Shown here: positions 43,736 to 56,139 of the stretch, one piece after another
How positions within the stretch are numbered: the first letter of the stretch is position 1
How the letters are laid out: each line of letters begins with the position of its first letter
Source of the DNA: Golubevia sp. BC0850
Taxonomy: Eukaryota; Basidiomycota; Exobasidiomycetes; Golubeviales; Golubeviaceae
DNA length: 64,000 bases
Assembly (NCBI GenBank): GCA_012976225.1
Contig: JAAVVG010000006.1
Span: 434,001 to 498,000, forward strand
Direction: 5' to 3'
Position numbers and translations under genes: made by a program
The notes under the pieces: model-generated
Databases searched by the model: none
The model's input: the letters and a program-made list of their open reading frames with translations, nothing else
What the model was told of the DNA's origin: nothing

Positions 43736-45431
43736 ATGGCTCACTGGAAGGATAATCGTGAGTTCTCAGTTGATGGAGTTTCAAGAACAACTAGACCTCC
43801 CTCCCTTCTCCCTTGTTCCTCCGAATCTGACTCCCTTACTCTCCTCTCTTCTTCTTCTTTTTCACTATATTGTACTCTTTTTCTGTATCTTATCAGTCCC
43901 ACTCAAGGTTAGTTCGCCATTCTCTCGACATTTTTATCAACATGGTCTCAACCACCATCCTCCACTCTCACTTTTCTACTCCCTTCTCACTCCCTTCCTT
44001 CTGACTTCTTCTCCATCTTTCTCTGTGACTAACGAATCTGTTCATCCACTCATATCCATTCTTCATCCCTCAGGTCGTCAATGTTCTCGCTTTCATCTTC
44101 CTCTCCTCCTCCAACGCGTATTCAATGCTTGGAGGCCATTCTGGAGCCACGAAGGACACTTACTTCTCTCCTGAACAATGGATCTTCTCTGTCTGGGTGA
44201 GTTCCAAAGACAGTTAGGACGTTAAAAGGAAAGGAGGTCTCTTGATTTGAGAAGGCAGACTGGGATAGCGCAGCATGGCACAGCAACGTGCCTCCTTTGA
44301 TAGACCAGATTCGTCCACCATCTTCTTCTAACTGTCGAAGTGGGGCGTATTCCAGTCTCATAGATCACTGTCTTGAACTTTGGAGAGGAGTTCTTCAAGC
44401 ATTCTAGCTGCCCCTCCTATCCGCTTTCTCCGTCTCTTATCACTCAACTCGTACTGATGCTCTCTGTGAATCCATCTATCTTTCCCCACAGCCACTAATC
44501 CACCTCATGATCTTAGGAATGATGGTCTATCAATTTTTCGAAGGAGGTTACCATCCAATCATTGAAGGAGTCGGCTGGAGATTCCCTTTACTCTGTGTAA
44601 GTTGTTCTTTCCAAGCACCTTTCCTTCAATCGTAGCCAGCTCCCTTCTTGCCTCTCAGAACCTTCTACGATGAGCTTTTCAGCTTGTTTGGCAAGGTCCA
44701 CATCACGTTTCAAACATCCAAAGCTAATCACCTCCACCTTTCCACTCTTTTCAGGTCTTGACTTCTGTCTACTCTGGTCTAGTAGTTTCCGGTAACAGCA
44801 ACCATCATCAAAAGACAATCCACGTCTACGCCATCCTAGCCTTCGTCACCATGTTGTTAATCGCCGGAGTAGTCAGTCACATTTACAGAACTCTCAAAGT
44901 TCATCACAAGAGCAAATCCATTCTAGACTTTGCCTTGGTTCACGCTCCTTTCAGCTTGTACCACGGATTCGTCGTAGTCTTGGTCGTTGTTTCCGCTTTC
45001 AACGCATTTGGAGTCAACGCTCATCTGCATGCTCCAAAGATCTTCACCAAGGCATTCGTTCTAGCTGCCTCTGTTCTGTTGGAAGCTACTGCCGCTGGGT
45101 ATGCTTTAACTAGTGATGGAGATATCATGGGAGCTGGTGTCATCTCTTTCTCCTTGTTGGCTATCTGTGAGTTGCGAAAGTCGAGCGTTCTCTATGTCTC
45201 TCTTCGATATATTCCTTCTGGCGCTTCCTCTGACCTCCAAATTCTCTTCTCGTTTCCTCAGTCCAACACCAAACCATTGCTCACTCTGGAAAATTCATCC
45301 ACTACTCAGTCTTGGTGTTTTTCATCATCAGCTTGGTAGCCGTTCTAAGAGCAGTTATCGCTCTCATTCAGGGAAGACGCAACGGAGCCATCGCTCTCGA
45401 AGGTAACGAGAGAGCCCCTCTTCTTGGTTAA
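43736..45431 (+). CDS. Small multi-pass membrane protein (tentatively DUF1774/TspO-like fold)
   Basis: Six exons (43736-43757, 43897-43907, 44074-44196, 44492-44596, 44755-45166, 45262-45431) close to 280 residues. Exon 2 is only 11 nt (LPLK) and is required to keep frame. About seven hydrophobic segments: VVNVLAFIFLLSSNAYS, WIFSVWPLIHLMILGMMVY, LLCVLTSVYSGLVVS, IHVYAILAFVTMLLIAGVV, FSLYHGFVVVLVVVSAF, FVLAASVLLEATAAGY, YSVLVFFIISLVAVL, and a short tail ending ERAPLLG. The PEQWIFSVWPLIH region with its Trp residues recalls fungal DUF1774 or TspO/MBR-like proteins, but the match is from memory and weak. Ligand and location unknown. Confidence 0.82.
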
Positions 45432-45778
45432 ATCAGCAGCGTCGCACTCTTCAACATGTGACAATTCATCACGTAATGGAACTCCAAATCAAATGAAATC
45501 CTTTCCGCAACTGGTCTCCTTCTCTCTCCTCTCGCCACACCCTCCCCGGAGTCGTTAGTTTCTCTTTTCTTTAGCCCCTCCCTCCCATGCTTTAAATACT
45601 CAAATTCTCCCATCGCCTCCGACCCGACTTTTCTCGTTGTTCCTATTCATTCAACACTTGTGTTTCAATGGTTCTTGCGAAATCGAAATCCAATATGAAA
45701 TGTCTTCCACTTGCAGCCGTGCTTGTGTTGAGTCCACATCGAGGGTGAAGCCGAGTATGCTCTCTGCAAAAAGCAAAC

Positions 45779-45828
45779 TTCTGGAATACAAGCATAATCT
45801 CCATTCTGGAATACAAGCATAATCTCCA
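45779..45828. repeat. Exact tandem duplication, two copies of 25 bases
   Basis: Copy 1 at 45779-45803 and copy 2 at 45804-45828 are identical, each starting TTCTGGAATACAAGC. No coding frame is implied. Confidence 0.9.
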
Positions 45829-46556
45829 AGGTACATAGGTACTTGGTCGATGGCCTTACCTGTGTCGTACTGTCTACGAGGTCAATGGTCGAAGCTTTGG
45901 TTGGCTTGCAATCAAAACCTCTCGATGAAAAGACGTCCATTGAGGAATTCTAGTCTCTTGATTGTGAGTTGGTTATGTATGTACATTGACCAGAAATCTA
46001 AGTAAGTGAGTAGATGTTTTTTTGGCAGGCTAAGACCTAAAGACCATATATTTTCCAGAAAGGAGGAATGGAGACGTGACGTACAAAGTGATCTTCCGTT
46101 CTCTCCTGTAATTTCCGTTGCAGGCTTGATTTAGAGTGCCAAGACCCTGCAAACAATCAACGAACCTGCATCTAGTCCGAACACCCGCATACAGCCTACA
46201 GTGAGGCTGAGGAGGGAATGACGAATCGAACAGGTTGAGGCGTTGAGGATTGGACGGAACAAAGGAAAGCTTTCCCTCTGTTTGTATTCTCCTCTCCTTC
46301 GCTGTTAAGGAGCAAACTAGTCCAGCGGTTGATGAAGACGGTCTGAACTAGTGACTGCACTAGTGAGCCCCGCATTCTTTTCACGCCAAAATTGAACACG
46401 ATATGTAGTGCAACCACCCCAGCTTTGCGATGAAATCTCGATCAGCTCGGCCACGCACACTTGCAGACGGATTTTCCCAAGAAGAGAACCAGAATGTCCG
46501 AGTCAAACAAACGACTGGATTCGAAAACTTTGAAACAGCAAAACCAAGAAAGCAAG

Positions 46557-46565
46557 TATAAAAAG
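46557..46565 (+). promoter_or_regulatory. TATA box (TATAAAAAG)
   Basis: Full consensus about 105 bases upstream of the start at 46666, a suitable spacing for a TATA-directed leader. Confidence 0.5.
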
Positions 46566-46665
46566 GGGAACGCATTGGATTGCCTTAGGAGGGGTTCTTC
46601 TTCTTCCTTTTCTTCCGAGATTTGGGTGTCCTTCCAACTTCTCTCGCCTTCTTTCTCTTCAAAAA

Positions 46666-49645
46666 ATGGACGACCTCTACGAACTCTACCAGCTTCCTCC
46701 TCCGCCACCTCGAATCATCTTTTCATCTTCAAGTCCTTCCAGAGCTCGATTACCGAACTTCAATTCCGCAACCTATCAATTGCCAGATGGTCTCACAGCT
46801 TCTTCTCCCGCTGAAGCGTCAAGAGTCTTCGTTCGCCATCTTTTCTACGTGGGCGAGAAATGGCCACGCTCAACTTTCATTCAATTCAAACTGGTCGCTG
46901 GAATCATGATCTTGCTCTTCTTTCTCTTCAACTGGGTTCTGATCCGAAGGATACGATCTAGAACCTTTTGGGTGTTCAGAAAAATAAAGAAGCCAAACGG
47001 GACACTAGTCGCGCCAAACGCCACCATTGGATTTAGTTTCTTCGAGGGAGTTTTTTGTCTCGCTCTGATAGCATTGTGAGTTGATTTGGAGGATCACAAA
47101 GCCAGGCGCGAGAAGTTGACTAACCTCTCCTAATCCCCAAACTATCAACAGTCTCTGGGAGTTTGCCAGATTCGAGAATGGAAAGATGCCTCAAGCTTTT
47201 GCAATCTGGGGTAAGCGATTTGGCAAGAGGAGACGGCTTCTGTCGATCTTGGACTCACCATTTTCCATCCCGCCCCCCTTCCTCTCTCTCTCTCTCCTCG
47301 CCCCCCCCCAGCTCTCGTCACTTGGAGTCCCCTCATCGTCGGAGCTTGGTTTGGCTTCATAGGCACTGCTTTTGCTAGACCGAGCTCCAAGGCTTCACCC
47401 TACTCTAAGAAATCTCTCTTCACTTTGAAACCAATGACGATCAACCTAATCTGCATAGTAGTGCCGGTCGTTCAGGTCTCAACAATTGTCATCCCTGCAG
47501 TCATTTCCAACAGAGCTTACGGAAAGGTGCAGACAAGGTGGAAGGCTTGGGACGAGAAGTACCTGATGGAAACGGAACTAAGCAGGGAGATGCTTTTGGA
47601 AGCTACTTTCATTTGGGGGGATCTTCTCAAAGCTCTGGAGACCGTGGCTTGGGCGTTTGTCGTGTGGTCCATTTGGGCTTTTCTTCTAACGGGGGCATAT
47701 GGAGGAGTGGGTTTTTCTCTACTTAGAACGATCCGGAAGCAAATTCGAAAGCTGCAAGAGCTCGGAGTGGAACGAACGTCTGAGCCTTCTCAGCTCTCCC
47801 CTAGGACGCCTTCAATTCCTCTAACACCGATATCTCCAAGCTGTACTCTTCTAGGCTCTCCAACTGGCAAGACGCCTCTAGATCTCAAGGCGGACTTCGA
47901 AATGAAGCTCAAGCGAAGCGCCTCACTCAATTCCTTCCACTTCCCTGGAGGAGGAAACCGTGATCCAGCAAACCTCACTTCACCATCCTGGCTAGATTCA
48001 GATCCTTATCCTTCCGGGGGAGCACCAGAGAAGACTTCAGCCGAGGAAGCGGACTTGATCTTTTCCCAAAGGGAATTAATCGAAGACCTGCCGCATCCTT
48101 CATTCTTCCCATCTCTCAGACCAAGTACATTCAAGTCATTCAGAGTTGGACCTTCTCCTAGAAGACCGGCTCCCTGGAAAATCTTCAGAAGCAAGGAAGA
48201 AGCAGGAATCAAGAAGAAGAATGGGGAGCTTCAAGCCAGATTCTTGGAGACTGTGTGAGTGTTACGGTTCTGTCAACAACAACGTTCTATCCGAGGAGTT
48301 GATCCGATTTTCCTTCTGGCTCTTTCTCCACTCCTCGCTAAATGCCATTCTGTCCAATCCAATTTGATGTTACTCAGGTACTACAACTTCATCGTCAACT
48401 TCGGCGGCAAGCTGGTGGGTGAGGCAACGTTCTCAGGAGTTGCTCTTTATCTAGGTGAGTGTGCGGATTCAACCAAAAACAACCAGCTGAAGAACTTGTG
48501 GCTGACTTTGTGCTCTCCCTCTTTTCCTCGTCGCTCCTACATTAGCTCTCAATCTATATGCCGCCGCTGAGACAAATGAAATGGGCATTTGTGTCGAGGT
48601 CGCTTCTCTCTGGGCTGCTTGGGGTAGTGTGTTCTTTGGCTCTATCACTCTAGCTGCCATAACCCAGAGATCCTACGAGCCAGCTACGCAAGCTTACTTA
48701 CTTCTATCGGAAAGGAAAAGAGCTCCTTCGGATGACATGGGTCTCAAAAGTTCTCCGACTTTCCCTCGCCTTGTCAAGAAAGCAAGTCGCTCTCTCAGCG
48801 CAAGTCGCAGCAGGTTCAGACTAGGTTCCAATCCTAACCTCGTCTACCAGGAGGATCAGGCAGTCATCGATCTCGGCTCTCCTGCTGGAAGCTTAGCTGA
48901 GAGGAGGAAGAGTCGAGATACTTTTGGATTGGGTATCAGAGAAGCTCCTTTCGTCTCCTCTGGAAGTTTCAGTAGAAGCAACTTCGTCATTCAACAGACC
49001 GTAGAACAGATCGTGGATGAGCTCGCAAGTCCAAAGGAAAAGGTGCAACATCAAGTTTCGAGGAAGCCGGTTCTGGCCCTTCAATCTCCAGCTCTTTCTG
49101 TAGCTAGTACTCTTTACGGTGAAGAGAATGGAGACCAAATCAAGCGTCAAGACAGCCTTCAATCGCTTCGAAAATTTTCGGAAACCTCTCCAAGAACTAC
49201 GCCTGATAGTCCAACTGCATTTCCTTCTTCTCCCTTCTTCAATTCACCGCAAAGCCCCTACTTCAGCTCTCCAAATCCCAATCGAATCAACTCCAATCGT
49301 TTCCTCGGGAAATCAGAAAGCAGTCTCAACATGGATCAAGATCTTCAACATCAGAACTCGAATTTCACCTTCCCATCCACTACTTCCCCCATTACTTCTC
49401 CTAGAGTCGCTCAACAATCTCCCACGATCTCAAGAAAAACTTCTGCTCACTCCTTAGCAAGCTCGGTCTTAGGCTCACTCAGGAATAAGAGACCTCAATC
49501 TCCAACCAACGGACTGGAGTCTGGTAGCTCTCAAGAACACTCTCAGCCACGTCTGCCGTGGGTGGCGCCTTCAGTATGGGAATCAGGCTCGCCGGACGAG
49601 GAGTTAATAGCTGAGATCATCAGCAGAAAGCCTCCTCGAACCTAA
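46666..49645 (+). CDS. Orphan seven-TM-like membrane protein with long Ser/Pro-rich regions
   Basis: Five exons (46666-47075, 47152-47210, 47312-48254, 48378-48454, 48546-49645) encode 862 residues. Seven hydrophobic segments can be counted: VAGIMILLFFLFNWVLI, FSFFEGVFCLALIALFLW, LVTWSPLIVGAWFGFIGTA, INLICIVVPVVQVSTIVI, VAWAFVVWSIWAFLL, a weaker one around LVGEATFSGVALYLALNL, and VEVASLWAAWGSVFFGSITL. A loop of about 190 residues between TM5 and TM6 and a 320-residue C-tail are Ser/Pro-rich and likely phosphorylated. The layout (short N-terminus, 7 TM, large third inner loop, long tail) is receptor-like, but I recognise no GPCR signature. The acceptor of intron 2 follows nine C. Confidence 0.82.
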
Positions 49646-50001
49646 GCTAGATATACGAAACGCGGTTCCCCCTTGACAAATATCTCCCTTGCGCTCTCTT
49701 TCGGAAATCCCGACACATTCTTTCTTATTCTGTCTCTGTCTCGTTCTCTGTACTATTAAGCATATTCCGCACGCTGCATGCTCCTTCAGCTCTTCTCACA
49801 TCTCTTGTAATGGACTTGCTCTCTATTCTCTCCGTCGCTCTTTGTCGCTCACTCTCATCTTTCCAGTCTCTGCTCTCAAACGCCCATTTTATCTTCAATT
49901 CCTTGTCAAATGCCACGCAAGCCAAAGCAGCTTGCATCAGCAAAGAGTTTTGAAAGAATAAGTAAATCGATTCTTGTGTGCCCAATACATCTTTCTTTTC
50001 C
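49646..50001. other. Convergent 3' intergenic region
   Basis: Between the stop codons of the seven-TM gene and the gamma-adaptin gene; C/T-rich, nothing recognised. Confidence 0.6.
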
Positions 50002-53000
50002 TCACGCCATCAGACCAGCCGGGAAGCCTGAGAAATCCACTTGATCCTGAATGCTTTCACCGTTCTTGGAGAATGCGACTCTGAGACGGAGACGGATTTG
50101 AGACTGTAGTGGAAGCAGAGAGTTGGAGAAAGGGGGGGGGAGAGAGAGGCAAAGTCAGAAACATCTTCTCATCTCGAAGTGTTTTGATGACCGGAATGAG
50201 AAAGCGAGCACTTCCAATACTTACGCCTTTAGAAGCCATCACTCTCATCTGCTGAGTTTCAACGCTACCTGGAGAGATATCTCCGTTCGAAATGGCTAGC
50301 ATCTGAAGTTTTTGAGTCTGGATTTTTAAGGAGAGGGAAAAGCAAGAGTTTGGAATCAGCTTTCAAATCAACTATGCCATCTCTAAACAGAGAGGGAGTT
50401 TCTATCAACTGATCTCAACTTCTTGTTCTTGCAATCAACTCACTTTTGGAACCGCCGCCTGGAAATTGACGCCAGAGATTCCGTCGCTTCCACTACATTC
50501 GAACCTAGCGGTGATATTAACAACATCAGGTCTAGCAGGAGAAATCACAGGAGAGAGCGTGATTTTGAGACCTTTCTGATCGTATGCTTTGTAAGCTTGA
50601 GGAGTTGAGATTTGAGGTTGAGGTTGAGCAGGAGGTGCAGCTGGAGTTGGAGTAGAAGAAGAAGAAGACGAGCCACCAAAGATATCCAAACCTGATAAAC
50701 CTGAATTGAGAGAATCCATGTTGTTTTGTGGTTGACTTGAAGTTGGAGATGACATAGAAGAAAGGTGTGACGTGCCACTTGACATTCCCATTCCACCTGA
50801 ATTATTACTACTGCTGATTCCACCACCGAAGAGATCCATAATATCATTAGTACTCTTATGACTAACTTGAGTTGAAGTTGTTGTTGTTGAAGTGCCATTT
50901 GATGTCAAATCTCCTCCCATTCCACCATCTCCACCAAAGATATCAGCCAAAAGATCTTGAGTTGACTGTTTCGTTTCTCTACCGTTCTGATTGGTAGGAA
51001 CGTTTCCAGTTGAAGTTTCTTCCTCTCCCATCAAATCCAATAGATCACCACCACCAGTTCTTCCAACTGGTTTACTTTCACTTCTAGTTCCCATCACCGT
51101 GGCCTTGATCTCTGGTGCAGGCATACTTTCTAAAACTCCATCTCTGATATCTCTTCTTTTCAAAAGTGCACCGAATTCTACACTTCTACCTTGCAGTTCG
51201 GTTTCAACTGATGAGTCAAACCTAGCTAATAAAACCTCTAGACGTTGCTGTTCTTGAGAAGAGTTAATTCTGACTGAAAGTTTTGCTAGAGATGTAAGAA
51301 CGTATTGACGAATTTGTGAGGTTGTGTAAGGAGAATCTAGGACTGAAGATAAGAGATCGACAATGTCTGAGGGTTTGACCTGGGCAAGCGAAAAGAGAGG
51401 AAATTGAAAGGCAAATAAGGACATCAACTCAAGTATCGATTCAGCTTGTCTACCAGCTCTTGGTTCCACAATTTATTTTGATGTTCTCACCTCTCTGACC
51501 AATTCCTCATCCTCAAAGCTCCCGCCTTCAAGCAGAATCTCTCCAAATTCTCCGATCACCCAAACAGCAGAAAGAGTCAAAGATTCTTGTGAGAAGTCTT
51601 CATTCAGAGCCGAGAACAGTTTCTGAACTGTGTAAGCTTGAAGTTCTGGAGTGTGACAGATTAAACGAATAAAAGATGAGAGGACTTCCTCCGAAACGTA
51701 GTTACCAGCCTGTGGGATGGGTAGAGGGTAGAATGAAAGAAGAGGGGGGGGGTTAGACCAAGATTTTGGGAAGCCAGATTGACTTTCAATGTGAACGACT
51801 CGGAGACCTTCTGAAAGAAGAAATCAACCGGAATCTGACATTGCATGCCCAACTGACTCACCAACTTCAAAACTCTAATAACAGTATCTAGATGCCATCT
51901 CTTGTTAGGAGCGAATCTATCAGCAGCTCCACAAATCCTTTTAGTTAAATTATCCTTGAATTCGTTATCAGAAACCTCCAAGAAAGCCAACAATTCTCTA
52001 GTAAGAACTCTAACATTACTTTCATTAATCAATTCATAACTCAACTCCAAAGCTCTTCTCCTAATTGAAATATCACCATCTTTCAAACAATCCAAAATGA
52101 TAGTTCTATGTCTCTGAACAGCATTAACGTCCATTCCGACCACCTTATTCAAAGTATTCAAAGCAACATATCTTATATTGTTATCTCTATTAGATAAGAA
52201 TTTTCCAAGAATGTTGATTGCCATAACTCTTAATCCATTTTCAGCTTCGATATCTAAGATTGTTAAAACTGTTTCATATAAGATTGAATTTCCAACGTTT
52301 TTTGAGGCTTCTGTATTTGTTGCTACTTGTGCTAAAACATCGTTCATAGCTTCTGAAGATGGAACATCATTAGTACCCAAGATTCTTAAAAGTCTCAAGA
52401 TCCTACATTGAAGGAAAGGATCCGTAATTCCAGAAACGTCATGTTCTGGAGAATAACCTGTAGTGACTAAAGCTTTTAGATGTCGAACTAGAAGTGGTAC
52501 TGCCTGTATGGTGTGTAAAGTTAGTCGAAGAAAGACGAGATAGTCAGAAATCGTTCCAGCATCTCTTTGATACTCCTCTTCCCTCTTCTGCCCGACGTCT
52601 TCAGTCTTCCATAGTTTGAATCTTACGATGTTCCCGCTTTCCCATTCTCCCTTTCTGCTGTGTAACTAACCTTCCTGAACTCCCCTCTAGCTTCCTCCTC
52701 TCTCATACAAATCTCAGTGACCAAAGTCACTCCACAAAGTAAGACTCCATGGTTCTTGTCTCCCAAAAGAGCTCTGGCTTTTGAAATGAAATGATCTATT
52801 AGATCTGGAGTTTTTCTGATGATACGAGTTGCACAGATGGCAGCCTGTGATTAAGAAGAAAGTGAAAAGGGGGGGGGTTGGAAGAAGAGAGGAGAAGGGA
52901 GAAAGAGAGTTGAGTGGTAAAGATGGAGGGAAAGGACTTGATTTGAAAGGAGTTTGTTTGATTGCTCTGCCAAGAGAGAGAGAGATGGAACAGCTTATCG

Positions 53001-53813
53001 GTTTTCTTCAATTCAACTGTCAATCTTCCTGTCTATCTTCTGAAATGCAACGAGAGTCCTTCTTCAGTCTAATCTTGTTTGAACCTACTCACCTTCCTCC
53101 TAACATAAGTGTTCGAACTTCCCATGAGTTTCTCAATTGAATTGCAAAGATCTCTTGACATTTCTTCTGAAGCGATGTTAGCGAAGGTACAAAGAGCTAG
53201 ACCTACAACGTACATGTTCGAATGTTCCATGTCGCTGATGATAGATAAAGATGGTTTTTAGGTAAGTACTGATCTCCACCTGAATAGAAGAAACGACAGC
53301 AACATCTTGATAGGAGAAAGTAGATAGAACGATGGACTTCAATGCCTTCTTGTACTACCCTCTCCTACCTTCTTTCGGCCTCCCCTTCTCCACTCCAACC
53401 CAATCTTCAACTCACTTTTTCAAACCATTAGTAACCAAAGTCAAAACCTCAGTGTTCTCATCCAACAACAACATGACACCTAAATAACCCAATCTCTTAT
53501 CTGTGAACCTTGGAGTGGCTACCAATTTCAAGCATTCGATTTGACCAAAATGAGCAGGATAGCCTAACATATGAATGTAAAGCAATTTTGCAATGTTGTT
53601 ATGTCTTGAGAAAGGATCATCATCTTTGAAAGAAGTTCTAATCGCTGCACTTTCCTTTTGAATTAGAGATCTTTCATCTGCTAAGGTTTTGGTCGATCTG
53701 ATGGCTTTGATTAATGATTTTAGGTTGTAAAGACCTGCTGATGCTAATAGACCTCCTAAACGTGGATCTAATGCTGCTACTTGCTGTTGACGGGCGAAGA
53801 ATGAGGATGACAT
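50002..53813 (-). CDS. APL4: AP-1 adaptor complex large subunit gamma (gamma-adaptin)
   Basis: Eight exons (53813-53416, 53234-53093, 52844-52671, 52503-51862, 51709-51491, 51379-50444, 50317-50225, 50103-50002) close to 901 residues. The N-terminal trunk is a HEAT/ARM solenoid with the family phrases [55 protein letters not shown] and [16 protein letters not shown] flexible hinge (about 625-790) with Asp-Leu-Leu-like and Asn/Ser-rich stretches precedes the gamma-ear (GLKITLSP at about 795 to the C-terminus, ending [11 protein letters not shown]). AP-1 sorts clathrin cargo between the trans-Golgi network and endosomes. The start is the ATG giving MSSSFFARQ, slightly longer than the usual N-terminus. 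Three of its introns contain runs of nine G on the plus strand (C on the sense strand). Confidence 0.95.
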
Positions 53814-54105
53814 GGTCAGCAAGGACAAGGAGGGAGAGTTCTCCCAGTGCGTTTGAGGTGACTGGGCTTAACTTAGGTTGAAAGTCGATGTTGAAGATAA
53901 GATCGAAGAGTCAAAGAAGAAAGATGAAGGAATAGAGAGAGAGAGAGAGAGAAGGAGAGCGAAGATTGATGGCTTTAAGATACGCGACCAGACCAGTAAG
54001 CTGTGGTCCAAGCTGGTGTACCCCTTTGCTCCCAACGACGTCAACGCTCCTTTCCTTTCTTCCTTTCATCCCAAGTTAACTCAACTAATCACTTCCACAA
54101 ACACA
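53814..54105. promoter_or_regulatory. Divergent promoter APL4/VMA3
   Basis: 292 bases between start codons. The middle is GA-rich (GAGAGAGAGAGAG at 53936-53951); the VMA3 side is C/T-rich. No TATA box. Confidence 0.55.
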
Positions 54106-56139
54106 ATGTCATCAGAACTTTGTCCAGTTTACGCTCCCTTCTTCGGTGCTATGGTAAGTTCAGCAGAGAAGGAAGTCACCAAAGTTGGGCACGAGGCCAT
54201 TCAGCTACAGCAACAGTAGTAGACAAGAGTCGGATAGGGACAAAGCTCAATGGTCAAGATAGTTCTAAAGAAATGGTCTGCTTCATCAAGTTAGGAAATC
54301 AGTCAGGCGCTTGGAGGGAGGAAGAAAGCTGGCTCAGGTGCTGCTGCGTAGCCAAGTGCAGTGCAACCCCTTTCTTCTTTGAACTTTCCTTACTCTAATG
54401 TGCCAAGATTTCATCTACGAGTCAATTCAGCTCTATCAGTTCATCCTGAAACCAATTCTATCTCATCTAACGTCTTTGAGCTATCACTGACCTTCCTCTA
54501 CCAACCCCCCTTTCCTCCTGTCTCCCCCTCTTCTCACCCACCCCTCCTATCTATCTCCTTCAAACAAATCTTCAACTATTCTCTTCAAATTCACCAATTT
54601 GCTTCTCTCTCTATAGGGATGTACCGCCGCCATTGTCTTCACCTGTAAGTCCCCTCAACTCTCAAAGCTCAGAAACCTCTTAGCTCAACCAATCATCTCA
54701 ACTTTTGCTCACCTCAACTTCTTTCTCCCCCTTTCCTTCTTTCATTCCCATTTGATTCTTCAAATACTCGACCCTCTCATAATGAACCTCACACTCTTCG
54801 ACATCTACCCTTCCCCCACCCACCTTTCGTTCCTCCTATCTTCCTCTCGCTCTCCCTTCAATTCCTCCTCGCACATACCTGGGTCTACATAACTTCCACT
54901 TGGTATATCCAACTTTGATCTTTTATATTCGATGATCTGAAGGTCTCGGAGCTTCTTACGGAACCTCGAAATCAGGTGTCGGTATCTCAGCCATGGGAGT
55001 CTTACGTCCTGATCTACTCATCAAATGTATCGTACCCGTCATTATGGCTGGTATTATTGCCGTGAGTATAAAAATGGAAAGAGAAGATCTTACATCTTCA
55101 ATTGCTTCAACATGAGTTGCTCATAAGCAAACTCTCAGGAGGTTGTGCTAGAGATAAAGGGGCAATCAATTCCATCTCCTCAAACTAACTCTACCCTCTC
55201 TATCTTCCCTCTCAAACCTAATTATTTTTCCCTACTGGAAAATTCCTATATCTTATGTTTTTTGGTGACCCTGATCTCCTCTAGATTTACGGACTAGTAG
55301 TCTCAGTTCTGATCGCTGGAGATTTAAAAGCCAACCAATCCCTTTTCGCTGGTTTCATCCAGTTGGGTGCTGGACTTTCGGTTGGTTTGGCTGGTTTGGC
55401 TGCTGGTTTCGCTATTGGAATCGTTGGAGATGCTGGGGTTAGAGGAACTGCTCAGCAACCTAGATTGTTCATTGGTATGGTTAGTAAAACCCTTTTCTTG
55501 ATTTTCGGGTTGAGAAGATTCGGAAGGAAGGGGAAGTGGGAGGAAATGGGAACGAGAAATTTTCTTTTTGAAAATTTTTGTAATCGGAGGGAGAGAAGGC
55601 GATGGATATGGAGGATCGTGGAGGTGGAAAGGGGAGAGGAGAAGTTGAAGATTGAGGTTAGGAAGCTTAGGTAGATGCTTCTGCCTATCTCTTGAGAATC
55701 TTTCTCGTTACGAGAAGTAGAAGAACTAGAACAAAATGAGCAATATCAGTCGAGCGTATGCTCAGAGGAATGGCTTCAAAACCTGGGCAGGCTTTTAGAG
55801 CAGCTCAGGCGAGAAAGGACAAGACAAAGCTCTTCTTGACATCCCTTCCTTTTGGAACATACAAGCCCAGAAGGAACCGTTCTTCGATTTACCCGAAACT
55901 TGCTTATTCGCAGCACTGGAATGGCGCTGATCTTTTAAATCCTTTGCCCAACTTCTCCTTCTCTGGTTTCCCCTTTCCCTTCGGTCCTCTTCCTCGCCCA
56001 CTCTCTCTCATCCCTCCTTCTTCTATCCTCTCAGGTTTTGATCCTCATTTTTGCCGAAGTACTAGGACTCTACGGTTTAATTGTTGCTCTAATCATGAAC
56101 ACCAAAGTGGGTGATTTCCCAGATTGTGGAACCGCTTAA
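54106..56139 (+). CDS. VMA3: V-ATPase proteolipid subunit c
   Basis: Five exons (54106-54153, 54617-54644, 54943-55061, 55285-55479, 56035-56139) give 164 residues. Four helices typical of the 16-kDa proteolipid: [53 protein letters not shown], the [20 protein letters not shown] helix and [19 protein letters not shown] with the proton-carrying Glu at about 138. Subunit c forms the rotor ring of the vacuolar H+-ATPase. Introns are long for this window: intron 1 (463 nt), intron 2 (298 nt) and intron 4 (555 nt). Exon 2 is only 28 nt. A frame running through intron 4 is not coding. Confidence 0.96.

Larger units (their letters stand above)
45432..46665. other. Intergenic, about 1.2 kb
   Basis: 3' flank of one membrane-protein gene and promoter of the next. 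Contains a 25-base tandem duplication (45779-45828) and a TATA box at 46557. Small frames at 45637-45940 have no support. Confidence 0.5.

Noticed and set aside
55480-56034. Open frames following VMA3 exon 4
   Set aside because: They lie in an intron; the next exon at 56035 completes the conserved fourth helix with its essential Glu.
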